Positions 1 to 8,179 are shown, counted from the stretch's first letter. The stretch: 64,000 nt of DNA from Thalassobius sp002708925 (GCF_049803795.1 NZ_JBNAGJ010000002.1:602983-666982); one strand, 5' to 3'. Notes: generated from the sequence alone by a model not told the origin. Numbers and translations are program-made.

Positions 1-296
1 GCGATGAAATCAGCACGGTCTTCAGCCACCAGAGGATGCACGATTGTCTCGATCTTTTTTAACGCGGACGGGTCCGCCTGAATGATCGCTCTAAGCCGAT
101 CACGCGACACAGCGCCATCGACGATTGCATCCGGAAACAGGCTCTGCATAGGTGCAACGGCCTTGCCGCCGCTGGAATACAGGCGGTGCACGGCTGCGTC
201 CGCATCCCAGATTGCGCAGCCTTCTTCGGCCAGGATTTTGGCCGTGGTCGATTTGCCCATGCCGATAGAGCCAGTCAGTCCGAGTTTGAAGCTCAT
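1..296 (-). CDS. coaE: Dephospho-CoA kinase (partial, cut by window edge)
   Basis: Catalyses the last step of coenzyme A synthesis, ATP-dependent 3'-phosphorylation of dephospho-CoA in the cytoplasm. Only the first 98 of about 200 expected residues are in the window; the C-terminal half lies left of base 1. Visible motifs are the Walker A loop GSIGMGKS (residues 9-16), the DAD motif (31-33) and the HPL motif (87-89), all standard for the family. The ATG at 296 overlaps the aroE stop codon as ATGA, so it is translationally coupled as the third gene of a maf-aroE-coaE operon that runs away from the origin. Confidence 0.93.
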   Translation of the reverse strand, partial: MSFKLGLTGSIGMGKSTTAKILAEEGCAIWDADAAVHRLYSSGGKAVAPMQSLFPDAIVDGAVSRDRLRAIIQADPSALKKIETIVHPLVAEDRADFI

Positions 297-1126
297 GCCA
301 GCATGATCCTGCGAATTTCCTCGTCTACCTCGGGGCGCTGGCCGAACCAGCGCTCAAATCCGGGGACTGCCTGATAGATCAGCATCCCAAGCCCGTCCAC
401 GGTATGACAGCCGATTTCCTCGGCCACTTGCAACAGCCGGGTTTTCAGCGGGGCATAAACAATGTCGGTGACAACAGCACCAGAGTTCAGACCGTCCAGA
501 GGAATGCGCAACTCGGGGCTGCCGGTCATGCCCAAAGAGGTCGTGTTTACCAGCAGCGCCGCGTCCTCCATGACATTGCCGGCTTGTACCCAATCGACAA
601 CGGTAATCCGTGCGCCGAACTCTTGCTGCAACGCTTCGGCGCGGATTTTGGTGCGGTTGGTCAGCAGAATTTCAGGCACACCGGCCGACAAAAGCGAGGC
701 CAAAATCGCGCGCGCGGCCCCACCGGCACCCAGAACCACCGCGGGCCCCGAGACCGGATCCCATTCAGGCGCGCCCTGACGCAGGTTTTCAAGAAAACCG
801 TAGCCATCCGTATTATCTGCGTGAATTTTGCCATCTTCGCGGAAAATCAGCGTATTCGCCGCTCCGATCAAAGTAGCGCGGTCGGTGATGACATCGGCAA
901 TTTCCAGCGCGGCCTCTTTGTGGGGGACGGTGATGTTGGCCCCAACGAAGCCAGCCTTAGGCAGGGTGCGCAGCACGGTTTCCAGATCGTCCGGCGCAAC
1001 CTCCATCGGGATGTAATGGCCGGGAAGCCCGTATTTCTTTAGCCAATGGCCATGCAAACGCGGAGATTTGGAATGACCGATTGGTGAACCGATCACCCCT
1101 GCCAGCGGTATCTTTTGCGTACTCAT
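293..1126 (-). CDS. aroE: Shikimate dehydrogenase
   Basis: Reduces 3-dehydroshikimate to shikimate with NADPH in aromatic amino acid synthesis. The 277 residues are full length for AroE. The N-terminal substrate domain shows SKSPRLH (19-25), NITVPHK (64-70) with the catalytic Lys70, and NTDG (105-108) with the catalytic Asp107. The nucleotide-binding loop GAGGAAR is at 133-139. The start codon overlaps the maf stop (ATGA) and the stop overlaps the coaE start (ATGA), so the three genes form one tightly coupled operon. A quinate/shikimate dehydrogenase paralogue is less likely given this conserved origin-flanking context. Confidence 0.95.
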   Translation of the reverse strand: MSTQKIPLAGVIGSPIGHSKSPRLHGHWLKKYGLPGHYIPMEVAPDDLETVLRTLPKAGFVGANITVPHKEAALEIADVITDRATLIGAANTLIFREDGKIHADNTDGYGFLENLRQGAPEWDPVSGPAVVLGAGGAARAILASLLSAGVPEILLTNRTKIRAEALQQEFGARITVVDWVQAGNVMEDAALLVNTTSLGMTGSPELRIPLDGLNSGAVVTDIVYAPLKTRLLQVAEEIGCHTVDGLGMLIYQAVPGFERWFGQRPEVDEEIRRIMLA

Positions 1127-1722
1127 CCTGGTAGGTCTCCTCGGATGGTCAGGTAACTCAGTAATTCCAGCAGGGGCAGGCCCAACACGTTAAAATAATC
1201 GCCATCCACGCTGGAAAACAAGCGGACGCCTTCCTCTTCCAGCTTATATCCCCCCACACTGTCCCCGATACCGGGCCAGTTGCGTGTCAGATAGTCTGTT
1301 AGATACTCATCCGAGAAGCTGCGCATTCGCAGACGTACCTGCCCGATATGACGCCAGATAGGTTTGCCGTCCTCGCAGATCACCGCAGCCGAGAGCAACA
1401 TGTGACGCTGCCCACGCAGGGCAAGCAGCTGGTTCCGGGCCTCCTCGATGTCGTGGGGTTTTGACAAAATGCGCCGGTCGAACTCCAACACCTGATCGCA
1501 GCCCAGAACCAGCGCGCCGGGGTTCTTTTCGCTGACTTTCTGTGCTTTGATCTGGGCCAGAGCATCCGCAATGTCGCGCGGCTTTGCCTCTTCGGCCAGC
1601 AGCGAATCGCGGATCATGATTTCGTCAATCCGCGCCTTTTGCACGGTCAGGGGAACGCCCGCATTCATAAGCAGCTGACGGCGGATTTCAGACCCGGATG
1701 CCAGGATCAGGTTCATGGCCAT
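1123..1722 (-). CDS. maf: Maf/YceF-family nucleotide pyrophosphatase
   Basis: Maf-family house-cleaning enzyme that hydrolyses non-canonical nucleoside triphosphates to monophosphates. The N-terminus carries the family signature LILASGSEIRRQLL, and a GCDQVLEFD block sits near residue 120; length (197-199 residues) is normal. Two in-frame ATGs, at 1722 and 1716, are possible starts. A GAGG Shine-Dalgarno at 1731-1734 favours the first. Between this SD and the ATG lies a perfect DnaA box (1722-1730), so the ribosome-binding region overlaps an origin element. First gene of the leftward maf-aroE-coaE operon. The substrate (Maf versus YceF/YhdE type) cannot be decided by eye. Confidence 0.9.
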   Translation of the reverse strand: MAMNLILASGSEIRRQLLMNAGVPLTVQKARIDEIMIRDSLLAEEAKPRDIADALAQIKAQKVSEKNPGALVLGCDQVLEFDRRILSKPHDIEEARNQLLALRGQRHMLLSAAVICEDGKPIWRHIGQVRLRMRSFSDEYLTDYLTRNWPGIGDSVGGYKLEEEGVRLFSSVDGDYFNVLGLPLLELLSYLTIRGDLPG

Positions 1723-1730
1723 GTGGATAA
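1722..1730 (+). promoter_or_regulatory. Perfect DnaA box overlapping the maf start
   Basis: TGTGGATAA, the exact complement of the TTATCCACA DnaA box. Its first base is also the first base of the maf ATG read on the minus strand, and it fills the space between the maf Shine-Dalgarno (1731-1734) and the start codon. Confidence 0.75.
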
Positions 1731-1868
1731 CCTCGTGGAAGACTCATCGAACTTCTTAAGGAAGGATTTCGGACAAGTCACCGAGGTTTCTGAACTGTTG
1801 AAAACTCAGGCATTTTCCACCTGCCGGATCACAGTTTTTCCCCAAGAGGACAAGGAAAACCAAAGCGC

Positions 1869-1913
1869 GGTGGATAAGTTGTCTGCCCACATATTTCCCA
1901 CGGGATATCCACA
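1869..1913. promoter_or_regulatory. Pair of near-consensus DnaA boxes
   Basis: GGTGGATAA at 1869-1877 and ATATCCACA at 1905-1913 each match the 9-base DnaA box at 8 of 9 positions and lie in opposite orientation. A weaker TTTCCCACG lies between them at 1894-1902. They sit in the middle of the origin gap. Confidence 0.55.
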
Positions 1914-2060
1914 TGCTTCTTCAATCTGTGGGAAAATACTAAGTACATGAAATTTATGATAGAAATAGTTAATGTGCACAGAATCGGCTAAGATTTCACG
2001 CCCCGTACGAAAAAGATGATAACAGGTGGAATAACCCAGTAATCCACGGAAATCTGGATA

Positions 2061-2105
2061 CCTAAATCATCATCATCCTTTCTTTTCTTTTTATATTTTA
2101 TTTAG
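2061..2105. other. AT-rich tract, possible DNA unwinding element
   Basis: A 45-base stretch with a strong T/pyrimidine bias on the + strand and almost no G, in an otherwise GC-rich genome, directly beside the DnaA-box cluster. Its function as an unwinding element is inferred from position and composition only. Confidence 0.45.
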
Positions 2106-2155
2106 GACCGGGCGATCAGCCCCGGTTTGATCCTCTGAGCCTAAGTCCCCATTGG

Positions 2156-2170
2156 TTAATCCCGGTTTAA
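2156..2170. promoter_or_regulatory. CtrA-type site TTAA-N7-TTAA
   Basis: TTAATCCCGGTTTAA is an exact match to the full CtrA half-site pair with a 7-base spacer. It lies between the putative oriC and the proposed rho promoter. In Caulobacter CtrA binds such sites in the origin; in Rhodobacterales CtrA is mostly known for motility and gene transfer agent control, so function here is an inference. Confidence 0.4.
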
Positions 2171-2190
2171 ACTTAGAAAATGCGAAAGAT

Positions 2191-2219
2191 TTGACTCGGT
2201 CCCGAGGACAGCCTATTTA
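2191..2219 (+). promoter_or_regulatory. Candidate rho promoter
   Basis: TTGACT (2191-2196), a 17-base spacer, then TATTTA (2214-2219). The -35 matches consensus at 5 of 6 and the spacing is ideal; the -10 is weaker. It would give a leader of roughly 80 bases before the rho ATG at 2306. Confidence 0.45.
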
Positions 2220-2305
2220 CCTATCCAACCCCTCGTCCGAGGGAGCGATTTTCCATCCATATGAAATGAAGCGTGCCCAATGGGGCCGTTCAGGGTGCTA
2301 TTTAC

Positions 2306-3577
2306 ATGTCCGAACCACGTCTGAATCTGTCTGAACTCAAAGCCAAGAGCCCCAAAGATCTGCTGTCCATGGCCGAAGAGCTGGAGATCGAAAACGCCTC
2401 GACCATGCGTAAGGGCGAGATGATGTTCCAGATCCTGCGCGAAATGGCCGACGATGGCTCGGTCATTGGCGGTGATGGCGTGCTGGAAGTGCTGCAAGAC
2501 GGTTTTGGTTTTCTGCGCTCGCCCGAGGCAAACTATCTGCCCGGCCCCGATGATATCTATGTCTCGCCTGACATGATCCGCAAACATTCGTTGCGGACCG
2601 GGGACACGATCGAAGGAGTGATGAAAGCGCCCCAGGAAAACGAACGGTATTTCGCGCTGACCGAGGTTGAAGGTATCAACTTTGAAAGCCCTGAAAAGGC
2701 GCGTCACAAGATCGCGTTTGATAACCTGACGCCGCTGTACCCTGACGAGCGCCTGAAAATGGAAATTGAGGATCCGACGATCAAGGACCGCTCGGCCCGG
2801 ATCATCGACCTGGTTGCGCCGATTGGTAAGGGTCAGCGTTCGCTGATTGTGGCGCCTCCGCGGACGGGTAAAACGGTGCTGCTGCAAAACATCGCGCACA
2901 GCATCGAGGCCAACCATCCCGAATGCTATCTGATCGTCCTGCTGATCGACGAACGCCCCGAAGAGGTGACAGACATGCAGCGCAGCGTGAAAGGCGAGGT
3001 TGTCTCCTCGACCTTTGATGAGCCAGCCACGCGCCACGTTGCCGTGTCTGAAATGGTGATCGAAAAAGCCAAGCGTCTGGTCGAGCATAAACGAGATGTT
3101 GTGATTCTTCTGGACTCGATTACAAGACTTGGTAGGGCGTTCAACACTGTCGTGCCGTCCTCGGGTAAGGTTCTGACCGGTGGTGTGGACGCAAACGCGC
3201 TGCAACGCCCCAAGCGTTTCTTTGGTGCCGCGCGGAACGTGGAAGAGGGCGGTTCGCTGACCATCATCGCCACCGCGTTGATCGACACCGGCAGCCGTAT
3301 GGACGAGGTGATCTTTGAAGAGTTCAAAGGTACTGGTAACTCGGAAATCGTGCTGGATCGTAAGGTGGCGGATAAACGCGTCTTCCCGGCGATGGACATC
3401 CTGAAATCCGGCACCCGGAAAGAGGATCTGCTGGTGGATAAGATCGACCTGCAAAAGACCTTTGTCCTGCGCCGTATTCTGAATCCGATGGGCACCACGG
3501 ACGCGATTGAATTCCTGATTTCCAAGCTGAAACAGACCAAAACGAACAGCGAGTTCTTCGATTCAATGAACGCCTGA
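2306..3577 (+). CDS. rho: Transcription termination factor Rho
   Basis: Hexameric RNA-dependent ATPase/helicase that ends transcription at Rho-dependent sites. The 423 residues contain the N-terminal Rho_N helical region, the cold-shock-like RNA-binding domain (FGFLRSPEANYLPGPDDIYVS, about 60-85), Walker A APPRTGKT (183-190) and the ATPase core with LLIDERPEEV and LLDSITRLGR blocks. The ATG at 2306 (MSEPRLNLSEL) fits the family N-terminus; an in-frame GTG at 2273 would add 11 residues with no family match. First gene of the rightward origin-flanking run; mnmE follows after 24 bases, so co-transcription is likely. Confidence 0.97.
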   Translation: MSEPRLNLSELKAKSPKDLLSMAEELEIENASTMRKGEMMFQILREMADDGSVIGGDGVLEVLQDGFGFLRSPEANYLPGPDDIYVSPDMIRKHSLRTGDTIEGVMKAPQENERYFALTEVEGINFESPEKARHKIAFDNLTPLYPDERLKMEIEDPTIKDRSARIIDLVAPIGKGQRSLIVAPPRTGKTVLLQNIAHSIEANHPECYLIVLLIDERPEEVTDMQRSVKGEVVSSTFDEPATRHVAVSEMVIEKAKRLVEHKRDVVILLDSITRLGRAFNTVVPSSGKVLTGGVDANALQRPKRFFGAARNVEEGGSLTIIATALIDTGSRMDEVIFEEFKGTGNSEIVLDRKVADKRVFPAMDILKSGTRKEDLLVDKIDLQKTFVLRRILNPMGTTDAIEFLISKLKQTKTNSEFFDSMNA

Positions 3578-3601
3578 TCCAGCGGGCAGGGGATTTAGAA
3601 G

Positions 3602-4891
3602 ATGGACACGATTTTCGCCCTTGCCACGGCTTATGGCAAGGCCGGGGTCGCGGTGATCCGCGTTTCCGGCCCTTTGGCACATCATGCGGGGGAAACCCTG
3701 TGCGAGGGGAAACTGCCGAAACCTCGGGTGGCTGGTCTGCGCATTTTGCTGGATTCTCAGGGTGGGCGACTGGACGAAGCCTTGGTGCTTGTCTTCTCGG
3801 GTAAAGCCAGTTTTACCGGCGAACCTGTTGTCGAATTTCAGCTACATGGCAGCACGGCGATCACCTCGGCGGTGCTACGCGAACTGGCAGAAATTGAAGG
3901 GCTGAGACCCGCCGAACCTGGAGAGTTTACCCGCCGTGCGCTTGAAAATGGGCGTCTGGACCTGGCTCAGGTCGAAGGATTGGCGGATCTTATTGATGCG
4001 GAAACCGAGGCGCAAAGACGTCAGGCGCTCAGGGTTTTTTCGGGTGATCTGGGTAAGAAAGCCGAGGTGTGGCGGACTGATCTTATACGTGCGGCTGCTC
4101 TGTTAGAGGCTACGATTGATTTCGCTGACGAAGAGGTTCCTACGGATGTTTCGCCCGAAGTTTCTGAATTAATTGATAAAACAGTCGCCTCGCTTGATAT
4201 TGAGGTCAAGGGGGCGTCGGCTGCTGAACGGGTACGCACTGGATTCGAGGTGGCGATTGTCGGCGCGCCGAATGTCGGAAAATCCACGCTGCTGAATGCT
4301 TTGGCGGGTCGGGATGCGGCGATCACCTCTGAATTTGCCGGGACAACGCGCGACGTTATCGAGGTCCGGATGGATCTGGGCGGCGTCCCGGTCACCGTCT
4401 TGGATACGGCAGGTTTGCGCGAAACAGAGGATAAGGTTGAGGAAATCGGAATCGCGCGGGCACGTGAACGCGCGCGTCTTGCGGATCTGCGTGTTTTTCT
4501 GATTGAGGACGGGAATCCTCCGGATTTTGAACCCGAACCCGAAGATCTGATTTTCCGGGCTAAGGCTGATCTGCTGAAGGATAAGACGGATGCCATTTCC
4601 GGGATCAGTGGCGCGGGTGTTTCGAATCTGGTAAGCAAGGTTACTCAAATTCTGGGGGAGCGCGCCTCGTCTGTTGGGGTTGCCACGCGCGAACGGCATA
4701 GGATTGCGATGATCCAGGCAGCGATGTCTCTGGCAGTTGCTAGGGATTTAGCCCTATCCGGAGAAGAAATGACTGATCTGGCAGCCGAGGAATTACGAAC
4801 GGCAATTCGTGCCTTGGACTCCTTGGTTGGCCGCGTAGATGTGGAAAATGTTCTGGATGAGATTTTCTCGAGTTTTTGTCTTGGGAAGTAA
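3602..4891 (+). CDS. mnmE: tRNA uridine-5-carboxymethylaminomethyl GTPase MnmE
   Basis: With MnmG it builds the cmnm5 modification at wobble uridine-34 of certain tRNAs. The 429-residue protein has the N-terminal tetrahydrofolate-binding domain (IFALATAYGKAGVAVIR), a central helical domain, an inserted GTPase with P-loop GAPNVGKS (about 222-229) and DTAG, and the invariant C-terminal CxGK motif (FCLGK at the very end). Its stop is three bases before the mnmG start, and both partners are adjacent in one operon. Sequence from here to parA looks less GC-rich at third codon positions than genes farther right. Confidence 0.96.
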   Translation: MDTIFALATAYGKAGVAVIRVSGPLAHHAGETLCEGKLPKPRVAGLRILLDSQGGRLDEALVLVFSGKASFTGEPVVEFQLHGSTAITSAVLRELAEIEGLRPAEPGEFTRRALENGRLDLAQVEGLADLIDAETEAQRRQALRVFSGDLGKKAEVWRTDLIRAAALLEATIDFADEEVPTDVSPEVSELIDKTVASLDIEVKGASAAERVRTGFEVAIVGAPNVGKSTLLNALAGRDAAITSEFAGTTRDVIEVRMDLGGVPVTVLDTAGLRETEDKVEEIGIARARERARLADLRVFLIEDGNPPDFEPEPEDLIFRAKADLLKDKTDAISGISGAGVSNLVSKVTQILGERASSVGVATRERHRIAMIQAAMSLAVARDLALSGEEMTDLAAEELRTAIRALDSLVGRVDVENVLDEIFSSFCLGK

Positions 4892-4894
4892 GGA

Positions 4895-6772
4895 GTGTTT
4901 CACGTGAAACAATTCGACTTCGATGTTGTTGTCATTGGCGGAGGTCACGCAGGATGCGATGCCGCCCATGCGGCTGCGCGTATGGGTGCAAAGACGGCCT
5001 TGATTACGCTGACCTATGCGGGAATCGGCGTGATGTCCTGTAATCCGGCGATTGGGGGGCTTGGGAAAGGCCATCTTGTTCGAGAGATTGACGCCATGGA
5101 CGGCGTGATGGGACGTGTGGCCGATGTCTCGGGTATTCAGTTTCGATTGTTAAATCGCAGAAAAGGCCCAGCTGTGCAGGGGCCCCGAACCCAGTCGGAT
5201 CGTAAACTTTACCGCCATGCTATGCAAAAAGAGCTGGCCGAGGCGCAGAATCTAACCATTCTGGAAGGCGAGGTTACCGATTTTATCCAGTCAAACGGGC
5301 GTATTCGCGGGGTCATCTTAGAAGATGGCAGTATGATACCCGCCCGGAATGTCGTCCTGACGACCGGGACATTTCTGCGCGGCGTGATTCATATTGGGGA
5401 TGTTCAACACCCCGGAGGCCGGATGGGAGATCGCCCCTCAGTCCCCTTGGCTGAACGGATGGATAGTTTCGATCTGCCTCTGGGACGTTTGAAAACGGGA
5501 ACTCCGCCTCGCCTGGATGGGCGCACAATCAAGTGGGATCTTTTGGATTCGCAGCCGGGCGATGATGATCCGGCAATGTTTTCTTTCCTATCGAAAGGGC
5601 CCCAAGTTCGTCAGATTTCTTGCGGAATCACCCACACGAATGAGACAACCCATCAGATCATTCGGGATAACCTGTCTCGGTCCGCAATGTATGGCGGGCA
5701 TATTGAGGGGGTAGGGCCACGATATTGCCCCTCGATTGAGGATAAGATCGTACGATTTGCCGATAAGGCCTCGCATCAGATTTTCCTAGAGCCAGAAGGT
5801 CTGGATGATCATACGGTTTACCCGAATGGTATCTCTACGTCGCTTCCTCAGGATGTTCAGGAATCCTATGTACGGTCAATCTATGGGCTTGAGGATGCGG
5901 AAATATTACAGCCTGGATATGCGATCGAATATGACTATGTTGATCCACGTGCGCTGGATGATCGTCTGGCGGTAAAAACCGTTCCTGGCCTTTATCTGGC
6001 TGGTCAAATCAACGGCACCACCGGATATGAAGAGGCCGCTGCACAGGGGCTGGTTGCAGGTTTGAACGCTGCGGCCGATGCTCTGGGTAAGGATCCAATT
6101 CATTTTAGTCGCCGAGAGAGCTATATCGGCGTCATGATTGATGATCTGATCACCCGAGGCGTTTCTGAACCCTATCGCATGTTTACCTCGCGCGCTGAAT
6201 TCCGCCTGTCTTTGCGCGCGGATAACGCAGATCAAAGACTGACGCCTTTGGGGATAGAAATTGGATGCGTTGGCTCTGAACGTGCGGGTATATTCCTGGA
6301 AAAAGCTGATAGGCTCTCGAAAGGAGAGGCCCTGTTGAAGGGCTCGGATTTCTCTTCTCGGGATTTGGCGAAGGCAGGAATGAAGGTGAATCAAGACGGG
6401 GCTCGTCGCAATCTTTACCAGATTCTGGCTTTTCCGGACGCTGATTTCGGGCTTCTTGAAAAGCTGGATCATAGCGTTTCTGAATTGGATGAAGAAACAA
6501 AATCGCAGCTGGCCAAGGATGCGCTTTATGCGAATTATATTGATCGGCAGAAGCGCGATGTCGAGGCAATGAAGCGCGATGAGCAGCATGTTATTCCTGA
6601 TGCGTTCTCGTATGAGGGTGTAGAGGGGTTGTCGAATGAGTTGACTAAAAAGTTGACTTTGGCGCGACCTCGAACTTTGGCTCATGCCAGTCGTGTCGAG
6701 GGAATGACCCCAGCCGCCTTAATGCTGCTGTTGGCCAAGCTAAGGCAGGAAAAGAGAGATCGTTCAGCGTGA
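4895..6772 (+). CDS. mnmG: tRNA uridine-5-carboxymethylaminomethyl modification enzyme MnmG (GidA)
   Basis: FAD-dependent partner of MnmE in wobble-uridine modification. The 625 residues begin with an FAD dinucleotide fold, GGGHAG at 15-20, followed by the characteristic SCNPAIGGLGKGHLVREIDA block and the CGITHTNE region with a conserved Cys. Start is GTG at 4895, with AAGGAG just upstream; the first six codons encode MFHVKQ and coincide with a perfect parS site. It ends with a GTGA overlap into rsmG. The length matches the family. Confidence 0.96.
   Translation: MFHVKQFDFDVVVIGGGHAGCDAAHAAARMGAKTALITLTYAGIGVMSCNPAIGGLGKGHLVREIDAMDGVMGRVADVSGIQFRLLNRRKGPAVQGPRTQSDRKLYRHAMQKELAEAQNLTILEGEVTDFIQSNGRIRGVILEDGSMIPARNVVLTTGTFLRGVIHIGDVQHPGGRMGDRPSVPLAERMDSFDLPLGRLKTGTPPRLDGRTIKWDLLDSQPGDDDPAMFSFLSKGPQVRQISCGITHTNETTHQIIRDNLSRSAMYGGHIEGVGPRYCPSIEDKIVRFADKASHQIFLEPEGLDDHTVYPNGISTSLPQDVQESYVRSIYGLEDAEILQPGYAIEYDYVDPRALDDRLAVKTVPGLYLAGQINGTTGYEEAAAQGLVAGLNAAADALGKDPIHFSRRESYIGVMIDDLITRGVSEPYRMFTSRAEFRLSLRADNADQRLTPLGIEIGCVGSERAGIFLEKADRLSKGEALLKGSDFSSRDLAKAGMKVNQDGARRNLYQILAFPDADFGLLEKLDHSVSELDEETKSQLAKDALYANYIDRQKRDVEAMKRDEQHVIPDAFSYEGVEGLSNELTKKLTLARPRTLAHASRVEGMTPAALMLLLAKLRQEKRDRSA
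4896..4911. promoter_or_regulatory. parS centromere site (mnmG 5' end)
   Basis: TGTTTCACGTGAAACA, the perfect 16-base parS palindrome recognised by chromosomal ParB. It lies inside the first codons of mnmG, about 3 kb from the proposed origin and 2.5 kb from parA. Confidence 0.93.
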
Positions 6773-7377
6773 CCAAAGCAGACCTGGATGTTTCACGTGA
6801 AACAATCGAGAAGCTCGAAACCTATGTAGAGCTTCTGAAAAAGTGGAATCCCCGCATCAATCTGGTGTCCAAATCCACGATTGATGCGGTTTGGCAGCGC
6901 CATATCCAAGATTCAGCGCAGATTTTCGATCTTGCGCCGGTAGATTTTCAGCATTGGGTTGATTTGGGAAGTGGCGGAGGCTTTCCGGGGCTTGTTTGCG
7001 CAATATTATCCCAGGGACGCAACCCGCAGGCGTTGTTTACATTGGTTGAAAGCGATGCACGTAAATCTGTCTTCCTGCGGACAGTTATTCGTGAAATTGG
7101 GCTGAATGCCCAGGTGATCACCGATAGAATCGAGCAAACTTTACCGTTGAACGCCGATGTCCTATCTGCACGAGCATTGGCGGATTTGTCCGTTTTGTTA
7201 GAGTTTTCTCAGCGTCATATGCAAGAATCGGGCATTGCTTTGTTCCCCAAAGGCGTCAACTGGAAAAATGAGGTTCAAACGGCAGAAGCCTCGTGGTTTT
7301 TTGAATGGGAACAGACTAAGAGTAAAACGGAACCAGGGGCCGTCATTCTAAGAATCGGAGGTATTTCCCGTGTCTGA
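6769..7377 (+). CDS. rsmG: 16S rRNA (guanine-527-N7)-methyltransferase RsmG (GidB)
   Basis: SAM-dependent methyltransferase that modifies G527 in the 530 loop of 16S rRNA; loss gives low-level streptomycin resistance in other bacteria. The 202 residues show the SAM loop VDLGSGGGFPG near residue 66 and the RINLV block near residue 27. GTG start at 6769 overlaps the mnmG stop as GTGA, indicating coupled translation. Codons 7-12 (DVSRET) contain a second perfect parS. The stop overlaps the parA start by 8 bases. Confidence 0.94.
   Translation: MTKADLDVSRETIEKLETYVELLKKWNPRINLVSKSTIDAVWQRHIQDSAQIFDLAPVDFQHWVDLGSGGGFPGLVCAILSQGRNPQALFTLVESDARKSVFLRTVIREIGLNAQVITDRIEQTLPLNADVLSARALADLSVLLEFSQRHMQESGIALFPKGVNWKNEVQTAEASWFFEWEQTKSKTEPGAVILRIGGISRV
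6789..6804. promoter_or_regulatory. parS centromere site (rsmG 5' end)
   Basis: Second exact TGTTTCACGTGAAACA palindrome, 1.9 kb right of the first and about 570 bases before parA, lying in the rsmG reading frame. Confidence 0.93.
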
Positions 7378-8179
7378 TCCGACCCGTCCGCCCGGACCGA
7401 AAATCATTGCCGTAGCCAATCAGAAAGGTGGGGTCGGAAAAACCACAACGACGATCAATCTTGGCTCGGCGCTTGCCGCATTGGGGTGTCGCGTGCTGAT
7501 TATTGACCTTGATCCGCAGGGAAACGCTTCAACCGGGTTGGGAATCGAAACCGAAGATCGTGAATTCACTACCTATGAGCTGTTGCTTGACGATGCTGAT
7601 CTGTCAGAGGTGATTCAACAAACGAACACCAAGGATTTGTCCATCGTCCCGGCGACGGTTGATTTATCATCGGCGGATATAGAGCTGATTTCAAATGAAA
7701 AAAGGTCATTCCTGCTGCATGATGCCTTGCGACAGCACGCGATGGATGCTTATGCCTTTGATTTCGTTCTGATTGACTGCCCGCCTTCGCTAAATTTGCT
7801 GACTGTGAATGCAATGGTTGCCGCGCATTCCGTTCTGGTGCCTCTACAATCCGAATTCTTTGCGCTAGAGGGATTGTCGCAATTGATGTTGACCATCCGA
7901 GAGGTGCGGCAGACGGCGAATCCGAACCTTCGGATCGAAGGTGTTGTGTTGACGATGTATGATGCACGCAACAACTTGTCTCAGCAGGTCGAAGATGACG
8001 CGCGCGATAATCTTGGGGATTTGGTGTTTTCTACGGTCATTCCCCGAAATGTCCGTGTGAGCGAGGCGCCCTCATTTGCGATGCCCGTTCTGGAATACGA
8101 TCCGAAATCCAAGGGCGCTTTGGCCTATCTGGATCTCGCGCGCGAGCTTTTGAATAATAACGTCCGCGCCGCGGCATAA
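7370..8179 (+). CDS. parA: Chromosome partitioning ATPase ParA
   Basis: Deviant-Walker ATPase that moves ParB-parS complexes during chromosome segregation. The 269 residues carry KGGVGKTT (19-26) with the two lysines of the deviant Walker A, LDPQGNAS and the DCPPSLNLLT block, without an N-terminal HTH, which is typical for chromosomal ParA. GTG start at 7370 is supported by GGAGG 8 bases upstream and overlaps rsmG by 8 bases. It is followed after 18 bases by parB. Confidence 0.96.
   Translation: MSDPTRPPGPKIIAVANQKGGVGKTTTTINLGSALAALGCRVLIIDLDPQGNASTGLGIETEDREFTTYELLLDDADLSEVIQQTNTKDLSIVPATVDLSSADIELISNEKRSFLLHDALRQHAMDAYAFDFVLIDCPPSLNLLTVNAMVAAHSVLVPLQSEFFALEGLSQLMLTIREVRQTANPNLRIEGVVLTMYDARNNLSQQVEDDARDNLGDLVFSTVIPRNVRVSEAPSFAMPVLEYDPKSKGALAYLDLARELLNNNVRAAA

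Larger units (their letters stand above)
1722..2190. other. Probable chromosomal replication origin (oriC)
   Basis: A 580-base non-coding gap separates a leftward maf-aroE-coaE operon from rightward rho-mnmE-mnmG-rsmG-parA-parB, the order that flanks the Caulobacter origin. It holds one perfect DnaA box (TGTGGATAA, 1722-1730), near-consensus boxes at 1869-1877 (GGTGGATAA) and 1905-1913 (ATATCCACA), weaker ones at 1927-1935 and 2040-2048, an AT-rich pyrimidine/purine-biased tract at 2061-2105 that could serve as the unwinding element, and a TTAA-N7-TTAA site. No convincing ORF lies inside. The call is inferred from synteny plus motifs; exact limits are uncertain. Confidence 0.65.

Noticed and set aside
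2273..2305. Upstream GTG start for rho at 2273
   Set aside because: The extra 11 residues do not resemble Rho and there is no ribosome-binding site before the GTG; the ATG at 2306 matches the family.
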